DNA of 64,000 nt, from NCBI RefSeq assembly GCF_000325745.1, contig NC_019907.1, forward strand, positions 578,001-642,000, read 5' to 3'. The position numbers and the translations under genes are program-made. The DNA is from Liberibacter crescens BT-1 (GTDB lineage Bacteria; Pseudomonadota; Alphaproteobacteria; Rhizobiales; Rhizobiaceae). Positions 15,848 to 23,464 of this stretch are shown here, piece by piece (within the stretch, counting starts at the first letter, position 1; the number at the start of each line of letters is the position of its first letter). The notes under the pieces were generated by a model. The model was not told the origin of the DNA. It ran no database searches and saw nothing but the letters and a program-made list of their open reading frames with translations.

Positions 15848-18436
15848 TTATGCAATCATTGCATCATCATGGAACATTTCTGATGATGTATGCAGAAGAT
15901 CATCCTGTTGTTCATCCTGCTCATAAGAATTCTTGCCATAACTCTTCTGAAATTCACGATCGATCACAGTATCGATATAACCGTCTATTTCTACTGCTGA
16001 GTACTTGTCCCAACCGTATAAAAGCGAATGCACCTCTGTATCGCCAACAGATCCATGCTCTGTTATCTTTATGAGATCGGTGACCAGATCTTTTTGGTAC
16101 TTCTTGTTTGAGCTTTCATAGCGCTCACAATAATACGGATCAAGCTTCTTCATATAAGACCCATAGCTATCTTCTCCGTCTGGTTTAGGATAGTTGTCAC
16201 CATCAAAGAAATTAATATCCTTTTTGTCTATTCTTGAACAGACATGATCCACATGCTGATCGAAGTCATAGGGATAATGCAGGTGCTGAGGGGCTGGCGC
16301 CGGGGGAATTTCTTCTGTATCAGGACTGCTGGCAATGGTAGCATCATCAGTGACCGCTGGCTCAGAGGAAGTGGCTTCTTCTTCTTTCCCAAAATACTGA
16401 TCCATATCTTCCTGAACCACGTCGGCTCTTACTATATTATATAAGCAGACGTCCGATAAACTCCATATATGGAAACCTTTTTCCATGTTTTTTTTCTGGC
16501 AAGCCGTAGGAAGCTTCAATTCCAGATAATTCTTTTGTTTGATACGTAAAAGAAGCATAGGATCAAGATCAACCTTCAATTGATCAATATCTTCCTTCGG
16601 AAGGAGGCTCGATAACGATACTGTGGTGTCCTGATTATTAAAACGGATTTGCAGGTTTTGATCTTTAATGTCTCTGGCCACAATCGTCTCCCCGGTCGAC
16701 TTGATCTGTATAATGGCTGTCGTGCGGTGCAGCCTTGGGACAAAGACTGCCACATCGGATGAATCCGTATCAACAAGATCCAGGATATAACCATTCTTGC
16801 GGCTTTCAATAAAATCATGACCATCTCCTTTGTGGAAAACAATCCTGACATTCTCATCACGTGTTGTTTCCTTGAGAAAGATAAGATCATTGCCTTTACC
16901 CGCATCAATCACCGCATGGGTATGATGGGATCCATGGAAGAAGATCTTGTCATTGCCCTCACCGCCATAGAGATGGTTCATGCTTGTACCAAGATCCTTA
17001 TGACCGCCGGCGATGATTTTGTCTTTTCCTTCACCGCCATAGAGATAATTGACGCTTGTACCCTTTGTACAATGCGCAATCAGCTTATCATTGCCTGGTC
17101 CACCGATCAATGTGTTACTGCCATTTCCTGTTTTGAGACAGTCACGTCCTTTACCACCGATGATCAGATCATCGCCATCACCACCGGCCAGTTTATCCTT
17201 ATTGTTGCCGCCGATGATCAGGCAGTCTTTTTTGCCTGCCTTGACATGTTTTTTATTGATGGCAAACAGCATGCGCTCCGGAGTATAGTCATTGACACGT
17301 TTGAGCATATCCATATCAACTGTGTCACAATCGATCAGATCATCATCCGCATCGCTTGCAGCATCCTCGCCAGGTTGACTGACTTTCGGTGCAGTAATCA
17401 TGGAAGAGATCATCTGCCATTTTGCTTCATCAGGTTTTTTGTAACTTTCCAACATCATCCCCTGCTTGATGGTTGCCAAGGATCCTTCCGTCTCAAAATA
17501 TTTTTTTATTCTTTCGTAATCCATCTTGATACGGCTCGGTTTCTCCTGAACCGCTTTCTTTATGATGGAGCGGATATCAGAATCAAATTGATAAAACCCA
17601 TATACTAGGTCTAAAACCAAATCTTCAGCTCCATTTAAAACCATTCCTAGAGGATGAGACTCTTGATATTTTTTGATAAAATCAAAAAATTCCTTTGGGA
17701 ATTTATTCAATACCTCTGCAATTTTACTGTCCGGGTTATTGAGCGGGTACGGTATACCTTCCCAAGATTCTTCCAGAGATTTCCAGATGACGCCATCACC
17801 TTTTTCCCAGCTAGAATGTGACCACTCTGGGCCCTTGCGTCCATCCCAAACAGATAGGCGCATATCCTGAAGCCATTCAAAATAATGGCGATATTCTGGT
17901 GACTGGGGATCTGATTGCAAATGTTTGCTTGCCATTGACCAGTAAATCTTAACTCCACCCCAGAACCCATCTTTTCCCACCCAGCTTTCGGATCCGAGTA
18001 CTTTGCTGAGATGATAGGCTGTCCAGGCTTCTTCTGCTTTTGAAGCAGGGCCGTAAACCTGTTTAAAAACATCCGTGTGATATTGCGCAATGTCTGCACC
18101 ACTGAGCTTCTTCAGGTGACCATCTTTCTTGTCTTTGCGGGCCTCATAGTCTGCCATGGCCAGGACTTTCCAGATTTCTGGTACGTGGGAAGGATAATCC
18201 AGACCAAGATCATGGTTCAGCTTGTTATAGGCATAATTATTGGCCGTAATAGCGCTTAATCCTTCGTCTTTAATAACATTCTGGGCCATTGTGGCATACC
18301 ATGCGTCAACAGGCTTGATAGAGTCGTAATACTCCAAGGCCAGAGATTTAATCTGTGCACGATCCGTCTTTGGAGTAGCCGCGAGTTTCGTGTAAAGACT
18401 GTTTATTGTGGTAAGCTGTTCCGGCGATAAACTCAT
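15848..18436 (-). CDS. RTX-type calcium-binding repeat protein, module B
   Basis: This 862-residue protein is almost identical to the one at 23465. Residues 1-160 are the conserved, unrecognised N-terminal domain. RTX nonapeptides run through about 404-520 (GGDGDDLII, GGPGNDKLI, GGEGKDKII, GGEGNDKIF, AGKGNDLIF), followed by FHKGDGHDFIESRKNGY, which resembles the haemolysin-repeat-associated domain. An acidic, proline-rich linker spans about 685-720. The tail QDEQQDDLLHTSSEMFHDDA is shared with module A and may be a type I secretion signal. There is no signal peptide and no exporter nearby. Around residues 44-57 it carries the module A residues, not those of its inverted twin, which suggests gene conversion. 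Confidence 0.85.
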   Translation of the reverse strand: MSLSPEQLTTINSLYTKLAATPKTDRAQIKSLALEYYDSIKPVDAWYATMAQNVIKDEGLSAITANNYAYNKLNHDLGLDYPSHVPEIWKVLAMADYEARKDKKDGHLKKLSGADIAQYHTDVFKQVYGPASKAEEAWTAYHLSKVLGSESWVGKDGFWGGVKIYWSMASKHLQSDPQSPEYRHYFEWLQDMRLSVWDGRKGPEWSHSSWEKGDGVIWKSLEESWEGIPYPLNNPDSKIAEVLNKFPKEFFDFIKKYQESHPLGMVLNGAEDLVLDLVYGFYQFDSDIRSIIKKAVQEKPSRIKMDYERIKKYFETEGSLATIKQGMMLESYKKPDEAKWQMISSMITAPKVSQPGEDAASDADDDLIDCDTVDMDMLKRVNDYTPERMLFAINKKHVKAGKKDCLIIGGNNKDKLAGGDGDDLIIGGKGRDCLKTGNGSNTLIGGPGNDKLIAHCTKGTSVNYLYGGEGKDKIIAGGHKDLGTSMNHLYGGEGNDKIFFHGSHHTHAVIDAGKGNDLIFLKETTRDENVRIVFHKGDGHDFIESRKNGYILDLVDTDSSDVAVFVPRLHRTTAIIQIKSTGETIVARDIKDQNLQIRFNNQDTTVSLSSLLPKEDIDQLKVDLDPMLLLRIKQKNYLELKLPTACQKKNMEKGFHIWSLSDVCLYNIVRADVVQEDMDQYFGKEEEATSSEPAVTDDATIASSPDTEEIPPAPAPQHLHYPYDFDQHVDHVCSRIDKKDINFFDGDNYPKPDGEDSYGSYMKKLDPYYCERYESSNKKYQKDLVTDLIKITEHGSVGDTEVHSLLYGWDKYSAVEIDGYIDTVIDREFQKSYGKNSYEQDEQQDDLLHTSSEMFHDDAMIA

Positions 18437-18533
18437 GATTAAAATCTTTCGTAATAAATTAAATAAAATTTTATTAAAAATTGAATAAAACAGGTTAAAA
18501 TAACAACAACTGTAAGTTTATAAGTCAAACATG

Positions 18534-18570
18534 AAGGAAATTTGTATTTTTTATACAAAACCATTTCCTT
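18534..18570 (-). terminator. Conserved intergenic hairpin, module B
   Basis: The AAGGAAAT/ATTTCCTT arms and a TTGTAT/ATACAA inner stem are perfect here. In the inverted twin the same place (23329-23367) has a mismatched version closer to that of module A. It lies between the membrane gene and the RTX gene. Confidence 0.5.
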
Positions 18571-18618
18571 AAAAAGACAAGAGCAAAAATCAATTTTACT
18601 TAAAAAATATGATGATTC

Positions 18619-19545
18619 TTATCTTGTTAATGCTTTATCCTGCTCAAGGATATCGCCATTATGAAATCTTTCATAACAACTATTAAGAAGATCATCATCA
18701 CCATAAGATTTCTCAAAACATTTATGATAGCGCGGCATATTATTTCCCAACATCGCAAAACCTCCAATAAGACCTGTTACCAAGAACGCCACCAAAAGGT
18801 TTCTTGAAACTTTTACGATAGGGCCGCATATTTCCCAGGATGGAATGATAGGTAACAGCTCTCTATCATCGTCCTCTAGATCTTTGTAGTATAGGAGACA
18901 ATGTCTCCAGAGATTATAGCCCAATATTGGCCCAGGAAAGAGGCTACAAATAACAGTGAACCTGGTACTAAAGAGCGGCTGAAGGGGGTAAATAAGACAG
19001 AAGATCAAAAGGGTAGTCAAGAGCGTATAATAAACAATTGTGCCCCATCGATTGGTATTCAGGAAGAGATTGCTAAGACAAACCGGGATAAAGAAGAAAA
19101 AGAGAGCAACTGTCATTGCGGGAAGTAATATTATATATAGGCAGACAAAACACATTAGTAAGCGTAGAGACAATAGTTCAGGATAAGCCATCAGAGGGAG
19201 TATCAAGAGCGTATAATAAACAATTGTGGCGCATTGATTGGCATTCAGGAAGAGATTGCCAAGACAAACCGGGATAAAAAAGTCAATAGCCTTTATTATT
19301 ACGCATTGAAATATTATGCCCACGTAGAAAAGGAACAATATTAAGCTTAAAATGAATGTTTCAAGAAATGAAAAATTAATTGTTTCTGTCATGTCAAGTA
19401 TAAAAATATCATACAGTGCTTCTGCGATGCACACAGTCAGGCTAGCAAAGAACAGGCCATTCAGGGTAGCGAGAAAATTGATCCTCCAAAAGGTAAGACT
19501 TTTGAAACGGAAACATATTTCTTTCCAGGGAGCAATAAAATTCAT
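18619..19545 (-). CDS. Multi-pass membrane protein of the RTX-associated family, copy 5 (308 aa)
   Basis: This is the inverted twin of the gene at 22354, with one residue difference (ALFFFFIP against ALLFFFIP). It has about seven spans, two copies of the CLxNLFLNxN...TIVYYTLL element and the DDDRELLPIIPSWEICGP loop. A C-terminal hydrophilic extension of about 45 residues (NNMPRYHKCFEKSYGDDD and onward) is missing from the shorter paralogues. It is directly upstream of the module B RTX gene (182 bp). Unlike modules A and C it has no repeated promoter element upstream, because the repeat stops at 19657. Confidence 0.78.
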   Translation of the reverse strand: MNFIAPWKEICFRFKSLTFWRINFLATLNGLFFASLTVCIAEALYDIFILDMTETINFSFLETFILSLILFLFYVGIIFQCVIIKAIDFFIPVCLGNLFLNANQCATIVYYTLLILPLMAYPELLSLRLLMCFVCLYIILLPAMTVALFFFFIPVCLSNLFLNTNRWGTIVYYTLLTTLLIFCLIYPLQPLFSTRFTVICSLFPGPILGYNLWRHCLLYYKDLEDDDRELLPIIPSWEICGPIVKVSRNLLVAFLVTGLIGGFAMLGNNMPRYHKCFEKSYGDDDLLNSCYERFHNGDILEQDKALTR

Positions 19546-19580
19546 TTAAAATCTTTTGGTGTTTAAAATTCTTAAAATAA

Positions 19581-19617
19581 AAGGAAATTTGTATTTTTTA
19601 TACAAAACCATTTCCTT
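19581..19617 (-). repeat. Hairpin remnant of a missing upstream membrane gene
   Basis: The same bulged hairpin that follows other membrane genes stands here before the membrane gene at 19545, together with a TTTTTTAAGTAAAATTGA trailer. In module C the equivalent position is the trailer of the gene at 21416. So module B preserves the trailer but has lost the gene itself beyond 19657. Confidence 0.6.
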
Positions 19618-19818
19618 AAAAAGACAAGAGAAAAAATCAATTTTACTTAAAAAAATAAGTTATTTTTTAATAAATAAGGTGTGAGGGATAGGCTGAAAAT
19701 TTCTTCATAAAATCCATAGACTATAAATATAGGATGCGGAATACTAAATTATTGATCTTAAAAGAAAATGCTATTACAGAATATTAAAAGATACATTGAT
19801 CGATTATGAGGATGGTAT

Positions 19819-20706
19819 ATGTTTAAAGGATCGATTCCTGCTCTTATCACGCCATTTACAAGTACTGGACTTGTTGATGAGGATGCCTTGTGTGATCATA
19901 TCGAGTGGCAAATTTGTGAAGGAGCGAGCGGCCTTGTTCCCGTTGGTACAACTGGTGAATCTCCGACTTTATCACATGATGAACATAATCGGGTTGTTGA
20001 GATTTGTGTTAAAGTTGCTGCTGGTCGTGTTCCGATTATGTCTGGCGCTGGTTCCAATAACACCAAGGAAGCTATCGAATTAGCACAATACGCCAAACAA
20101 GTTGGCGTTGATGCTATATTAAGTGTTACTCCTTATTATAATAAACCTAATAGAAAAGGTCTTATAGAACATTTTAGCGCTCTTGCCAGGTCCGTGAAAT
20201 TGCCTATTTATATCTATAATATTCCTGGACGATCTGTGATTGATATGACTCCTGATATTATGGCTGAACTGGTTAAGGCTCATTCTAATATCGTTGGGGT
20301 AAAAGATGCTACTGGTAGAGTTGATCGTGTATCAGAACAACGTATGTTATGTGGTCTTCAGTTTGTCCAGTTGTCTGGAGAAGATGCTTCAGCTCTTGGG
20401 TTTAATGCACATGGAGGTGTTGGGTGTATTTCGGTAACAGCAAACGTAGCACCGCGACTTTGTTCTGAATTTCAAGAAACGATGCAAAGAGGAGAATATC
20501 ATAAGGCACTTGAGTATCAAGATCGACTTCTGCCCCTTCATAAAGCTTTGTTCATCGAGCCTGGTGTATGTGGTGTAAAGTATGCTTTATCACGTTTAGG
20601 AAGAAAGATCTGTTTTTCAGTGCGTTCGCCTATGATTGCTCACCTTGAGCCTGAGACCATTGCTGCTATTGATGCAGCTCTTGATCATGCCGGTCTTTTG
20701 TCATAG
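19819..20706 (+). CDS. dapA: 4-hydroxy-tetrahydrodipicolinate synthase
   Basis: This 295-residue aldolase-type TIM barrel condenses pyruvate with aspartate semialdehyde, the first committed step towards diaminopimelate and lysine. Visible active-site features are the Thr pair in GTTGESPT (44-45), Tyr133 in YIYNIPGR, the Schiff-base Lys162 in GVKDATG, and an intact [11 protein letters not shown] segment. Length is normal. GAGGATGG lies just before the ATG as a ribosome site. smpB follows 68 bp downstream on the same strand. The pair is the core-gene content of the spacer between the two inverted repeat arms. Confidence 0.97.
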   Translation: MFKGSIPALITPFTSTGLVDEDALCDHIEWQICEGASGLVPVGTTGESPTLSHDEHNRVVEICVKVAAGRVPIMSGAGSNNTKEAIELAQYAKQVGVDAILSVTPYYNKPNRKGLIEHFSALARSVKLPIYIYNIPGRSVIDMTPDIMAELVKAHSNIVGVKDATGRVDRVSEQRMLCGLQFVQLSGEDASALGFNAHGGVGCISVTANVAPRLCSEFQETMQRGEYHKALEYQDRLLPLHKALFIEPGVCGVKYALSRLGRKICFSVRSPMIAHLEPETIAAIDAALDHAGLLS

Positions 20707-20774
20707 GACATGCCGAGTTCAATTTAGAAAAAGTTTTAAAAGAATTTCTCTTTTGGAGGTAGTAGAGGCAGTAT

Positions 20775-21254
20775 ATGAATCTTAAAGCAAAAAAACCTAA
20801 AGCTAGGAAGATCATTGCTGAAAATCGGAGAGCGCGTTTCGATTATCATATTATAAATTCATATGAAGCTGGAATCGTTCTAACAGGGACGGAAGTAAAA
20901 TCTTTACGTGTTGGCAAGGCTAATATTACAGAATCTTACGCTATTTGTGAAAATGAAGAAGTCTGGTGGGTAAATGCTTATCTTCCTGAATATCTTCAGG
21001 CGAATCGTTTCAATCATGAACCACGGCGTCGGCGTAAACTTTTGCTATCGAAAAGAGAAATTTTCCGGTTACATACTGCTGTCAAGCGTGAAGGTATGAC
21101 GCTTGTTCCTATAAAAATTTATTTTAATGATCAAGGACGGGCAAAACTTGATCTTGCGCTTGCAAAAGGTAAAAAGAATTATGACAAGCGTGAAACAGAA
21201 AAACAACGCGACTGGGATCGCCAAAAAAGTAGGCTTCTCAAAGAAACAAGATAG
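20775..21254 (+). CDS. smpB: SsrA (tmRNA)-binding protein SmpB
   Basis: This 159-residue protein carries the hallmark motifs: [74 protein letters not shown] in family order, and a basic C-terminal tail [19 protein letters not shown]. SmpB delivers tmRNA to stalled ribosomes for trans-translation. The neighbour dapA upstream is a common alphaproteobacterial pairing. The expected downstream neighbour has been replaced by the RTX-associated membrane gene at 21416. A GGAGG ribosome site precedes the ATG (TTTTGGAGGTAGTAG). Confidence 0.97.
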   Translation: MNLKAKKPKARKIIAENRRARFDYHIINSYEAGIVLTGTEVKSLRVGKANITESYAICENEEVWWVNAYLPEYLQANRFNHEPRRRRKLLLSKREIFRLHTAVKREGMTLVPIKIYFNDQGRAKLDLALAKGKKNYDKRETEKQRDWDRQKSRLLKETR

Positions 21255-21299
21255 GATTTTTCTTATCATTACGCGGTAGCAGTGAATTCCTGTCTGAAA

Positions 21300-21354
21300 T
21301 ATCCAACAGATCCCAAACAAATCGCTTTGCAAATAAAGTAGATTCCTTTATTCT
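21300..21354 (+). promoter_or_regulatory. Repeated promoter and 5' module edge, copy C
   Basis: TTGCAA (21327-21332), a 16-bp spacer and TATTCT (21349-21354) form a sigma-70-like promoter 62 bp before the ATG at 21416. The text AACAAATCGCTTTGCAAATA is repeated inverted at the start of module A. Similarity to that copy ends near 21300. Confidence 0.6.
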
Positions 21355-21415
21355 TATTTTATTTAAAAATAGTTATCCTTTTATTTTAAGAATTTTAAAC
21401 ACCAAAAGATTTTAA

Positions 21416-22216
21416 ATGAATTTTATTGCTCCCTGGAAAGAAATATGTTTCCGTTTCAACAGTCCTACCTTTTGGAGGATCAATCTTCTCGCTACCCTGA
21501 ATGGCATATTCTTTGCTATCCTGACTGTGAGCATCACAGAAGCACTGTATATGTTTATATGTGACATGACAGAAACAATTAATTTTTCATTTCTTGAAAC
21601 ATTCATTTTAAGCTTAATATTGTTCCTTTTCTACATGGGCATAATATTTCAATGCGTAATAATAAAGGCTATTGCCTTTTTTATCCGGGTTTGTCTTGGC
21701 AATCTATTCCTGAATGCCAATCGATGGGCCACAATTGTTTATTATACCCTCTTGATACTCCCTCTGATGGCTTATCCTCAACTATTGTCTCAAAGCTTAC
21801 TAATGTGTTTTGTCTTGCTATATATAGCATTACTTCCCGCAATGACAGTTGCTCTCTTATTTATCCCGGTTTGTCTTGGCAATCTCTTCCTGAATACCAA
21901 TCGATGGGGTACAATTGTTTATTATACGCTCTTGACTACTCCTTTGATGTTCTGTCTTCTTTCCCCCCTTCAGCCATTCTTTAATACCATGTTCAATGTT
22001 ATTTGTAGCCTCTTTCCTGGAGCAATATTGGGCTATAGCCTCTGGAGATATTGTCTCCTATACTACACAAATCCAGAGGACGATGATAGAGAACGGTTAC
22101 CTATCATTCCATCCTGGGAAATATGCGGCCCTATCATAAATGTTTTAAGAAACCTTCTGGTGATGGTCTTGGTAACATATTATATTGTAATTTTTACGAT
22201 ATCCTTGAGCGGATGA
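21416..22216 (+). CDS. Multi-pass membrane protein of the RTX-associated family, copy 6
   Basis: This 266-residue member of the family begins MNFIAPWKEICFRFNSPTFW. Two in-gene copies of a roughly 80-bp segment (about 21681-21770 and 21860-21949, exactly 180 bp apart) encode CLGNLFLNANRWATIVYYTL and CLGNLFLNTNRWGTIVYYTL. The C-terminal part has DDDRERLPIIPSWEICGP. The reading frame ends at TGA, where the relative at 22354 continues in another frame. It lies inside the spacer of the inverted repeat, 161 bp after smpB and just upstream of copy 7. Confidence 0.75.
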   Translation: MNFIAPWKEICFRFNSPTFWRINLLATLNGIFFAILTVSITEALYMFICDMTETINFSFLETFILSLILFLFYMGIIFQCVIIKAIAFFIRVCLGNLFLNANRWATIVYYTLLILPLMAYPQLLSQSLLMCFVLLYIALLPAMTVALLFIPVCLGNLFLNTNRWGTIVYYTLLTTPLMFCLLSPLQPFFNTMFNVICSLFPGAILGYSLWRYCLLYYTNPEDDDRERLPIIPSWEICGPIINVLRNLLVMVLVTYYIVIFTISLSG

Positions 22217-22281
22217 AGCATTAACAAGATAAGAATCATCATATTTTTTTAAGTAAAATTGATTTTTTCTCTTGTCTTTTT

Positions 22282-22318
22282 AAGGAAATGGTTTTGTATA
22301 AAAAATACAAATTTCCTT
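22282..22318 (+). terminator. Conserved intergenic hairpin between membrane genes 6 and 7
   Basis: AAGGAAAT (GGTT bulge) TTGTAT, an A-rich loop, then ATACAA and ATTTCCTT are followed by TTATTTTAAG. It is a good intrinsic-terminator shape standing between two genes of one module, so read-through or processing may set the ratio of products. Confidence 0.55.
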
Positions 22319-22353
22319 TTATTTTAAGAATTTTAAACACCAAAAGATTTTAA

Positions 22354-23280
22354 ATGAATTTTATTGCTCCCTGGAAAGAAATATGTTTCCGTTTCAAAAG
22401 TCTTACCTTTTGGAGGATCAATTTTCTCGCTACCCTGAATGGCCTGTTCTTTGCTAGCCTGACTGTGTGCATCGCAGAAGCACTGTATGATATTTTTATA
22501 CTTGACATGACAGAAACAATTAATTTCTCATTTCTTGAAACATTCATTTTAAGCTTAATATTGTTCCTTTTCTACGTGGGCATAATATTTCAATGCGTAA
22601 TAATAAAGGCTATTGACTTTTTTATCCCGGTTTGTCTTGGCAATCTCTTCCTGAATGCCAATCAATGCGCCACAATTGTTTATTATACGCTCTTGATACT
22701 CCCTCTGATGGCTTATCCTGAACTATTGTCTCTACGCTTACTAATGTGTTTTGTCTGCCTATATATAATATTACTTCCCGCAATGACAGTTGCTCTCTTA
22801 TTCTTCTTTATCCCGGTTTGTCTTAGCAATCTCTTCCTGAATACCAATCGATGGGGCACAATTGTTTATTATACGCTCTTGACTACCCTTTTGATCTTCT
22901 GTCTTATTTACCCCCTTCAGCCGCTCTTTAGTACCAGGTTCACTGTTATTTGTAGCCTCTTTCCTGGGCCAATATTGGGCTATAATCTCTGGAGACATTG
23001 TCTCCTATACTACAAAGATCTAGAGGACGATGATAGAGAGCTGTTACCTATCATTCCATCCTGGGAAATATGCGGCCCGATCGTAAAAGTTTCAAGAAAC
23101 CTTTTGGTGGCGTTCTTGGTAACAGGTCTTATTGGAGGTTTTGCGATGTTGGGAAATAATATGCCGCGCTATCATAAATGTTTTGAGAAATCTTATGGTG
23201 ATGATGATCTTCTTAATAGTTGTTATGAAAGATTTCATAATGGCGATATCCTTGAGCAGGATAAAGCATTAACAAGATAA
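22354..23280 (+). CDS. Multi-pass membrane protein of the RTX-associated family, copy 7 (308 aa)
   Basis: This is a near-identical copy of the gene at 18619-19545. It has about seven spans, a duplicated CLxNLFLNxN...TIVYY element, the conserved DDDRELLPIIPSWEICGP loop, and a 45-residue hydrophilic C-terminal extension rich in charged residues. It follows copy 6 by 137 bp and precedes the RTX gene by 184 bp, so the unit copy 6 - copy 7 - RTX looks like one transcription unit driven from 21327. I do not recognise the family. Confidence 0.78.
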   Translation: MNFIAPWKEICFRFKSLTFWRINFLATLNGLFFASLTVCIAEALYDIFILDMTETINFSFLETFILSLILFLFYVGIIFQCVIIKAIDFFIPVCLGNLFLNANQCATIVYYTLLILPLMAYPELLSLRLLMCFVCLYIILLPAMTVALLFFFIPVCLSNLFLNTNRWGTIVYYTLLTTLLIFCLIYPLQPLFSTRFTVICSLFPGPILGYNLWRHCLLYYKDLEDDDRELLPIIPSWEICGPIVKVSRNLLVAFLVTGLIGGFAMLGNNMPRYHKCFEKSYGDDDLLNSCYERFHNGDILEQDKALTR

Positions 23281-23328
23281 GAATCATCATATTTTTTAAG
23301 TAAAATTGATTTTTGCTCTTGTCTTTTT

Positions 23329-23367
23329 AAGGAAATGGTTTATGTATAAAATAATACAAACTTCCTT
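23329..23367 (+). terminator. Conserved intergenic hairpin, module C
   Basis: This is the AAGGAA...TTCCTT hairpin in a variant form (GTTTATGTATAAAATAATAC) that shares bases with the module A version and differs from the perfect form in its inverted twin. This short tract is the main non-coding difference between the two 3.9-kb arms. Confidence 0.5.
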
Positions 23368-23464
23368 CATGTTTGACTTATAAACTTACAGTTGTTGTTA
23401 TTTTAACCTGTTTTATTCAATTTTTAATAAAATTTTATTTAATTTATTACGAAAGATTTTAATC

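Larger units (their letters stand above)
15738..19657 (-). repeat. Left arm of a 3.92-kb inverted repeat
   Basis: Read on the minus strand this segment matches 22242-26163 almost base for base. It covers part of a membrane-gene trailer, a 308-residue membrane gene, an 862-residue RTX gene and its 3' flank. The two membrane proteins differ at one residue and the RTX proteins at four (44, 52, 57, 91). The main non-coding difference is in the hairpin at 18534-18570. The left edge is CGATATACC at 15738. The right edge is the poly-A stretch ending at 19657. Confidence 0.93.

Noticed and set aside
16817-17608. Long plus-strand open frame (263 codons) opposite RTX gene B, and its twin at 24293-25084
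   Set aside because: It is the antisense shadow of the RTX-encoding strand. It stays open because of the biased codons of the glycine/aspartate repeats, has no ribosome site and resembles no protein.
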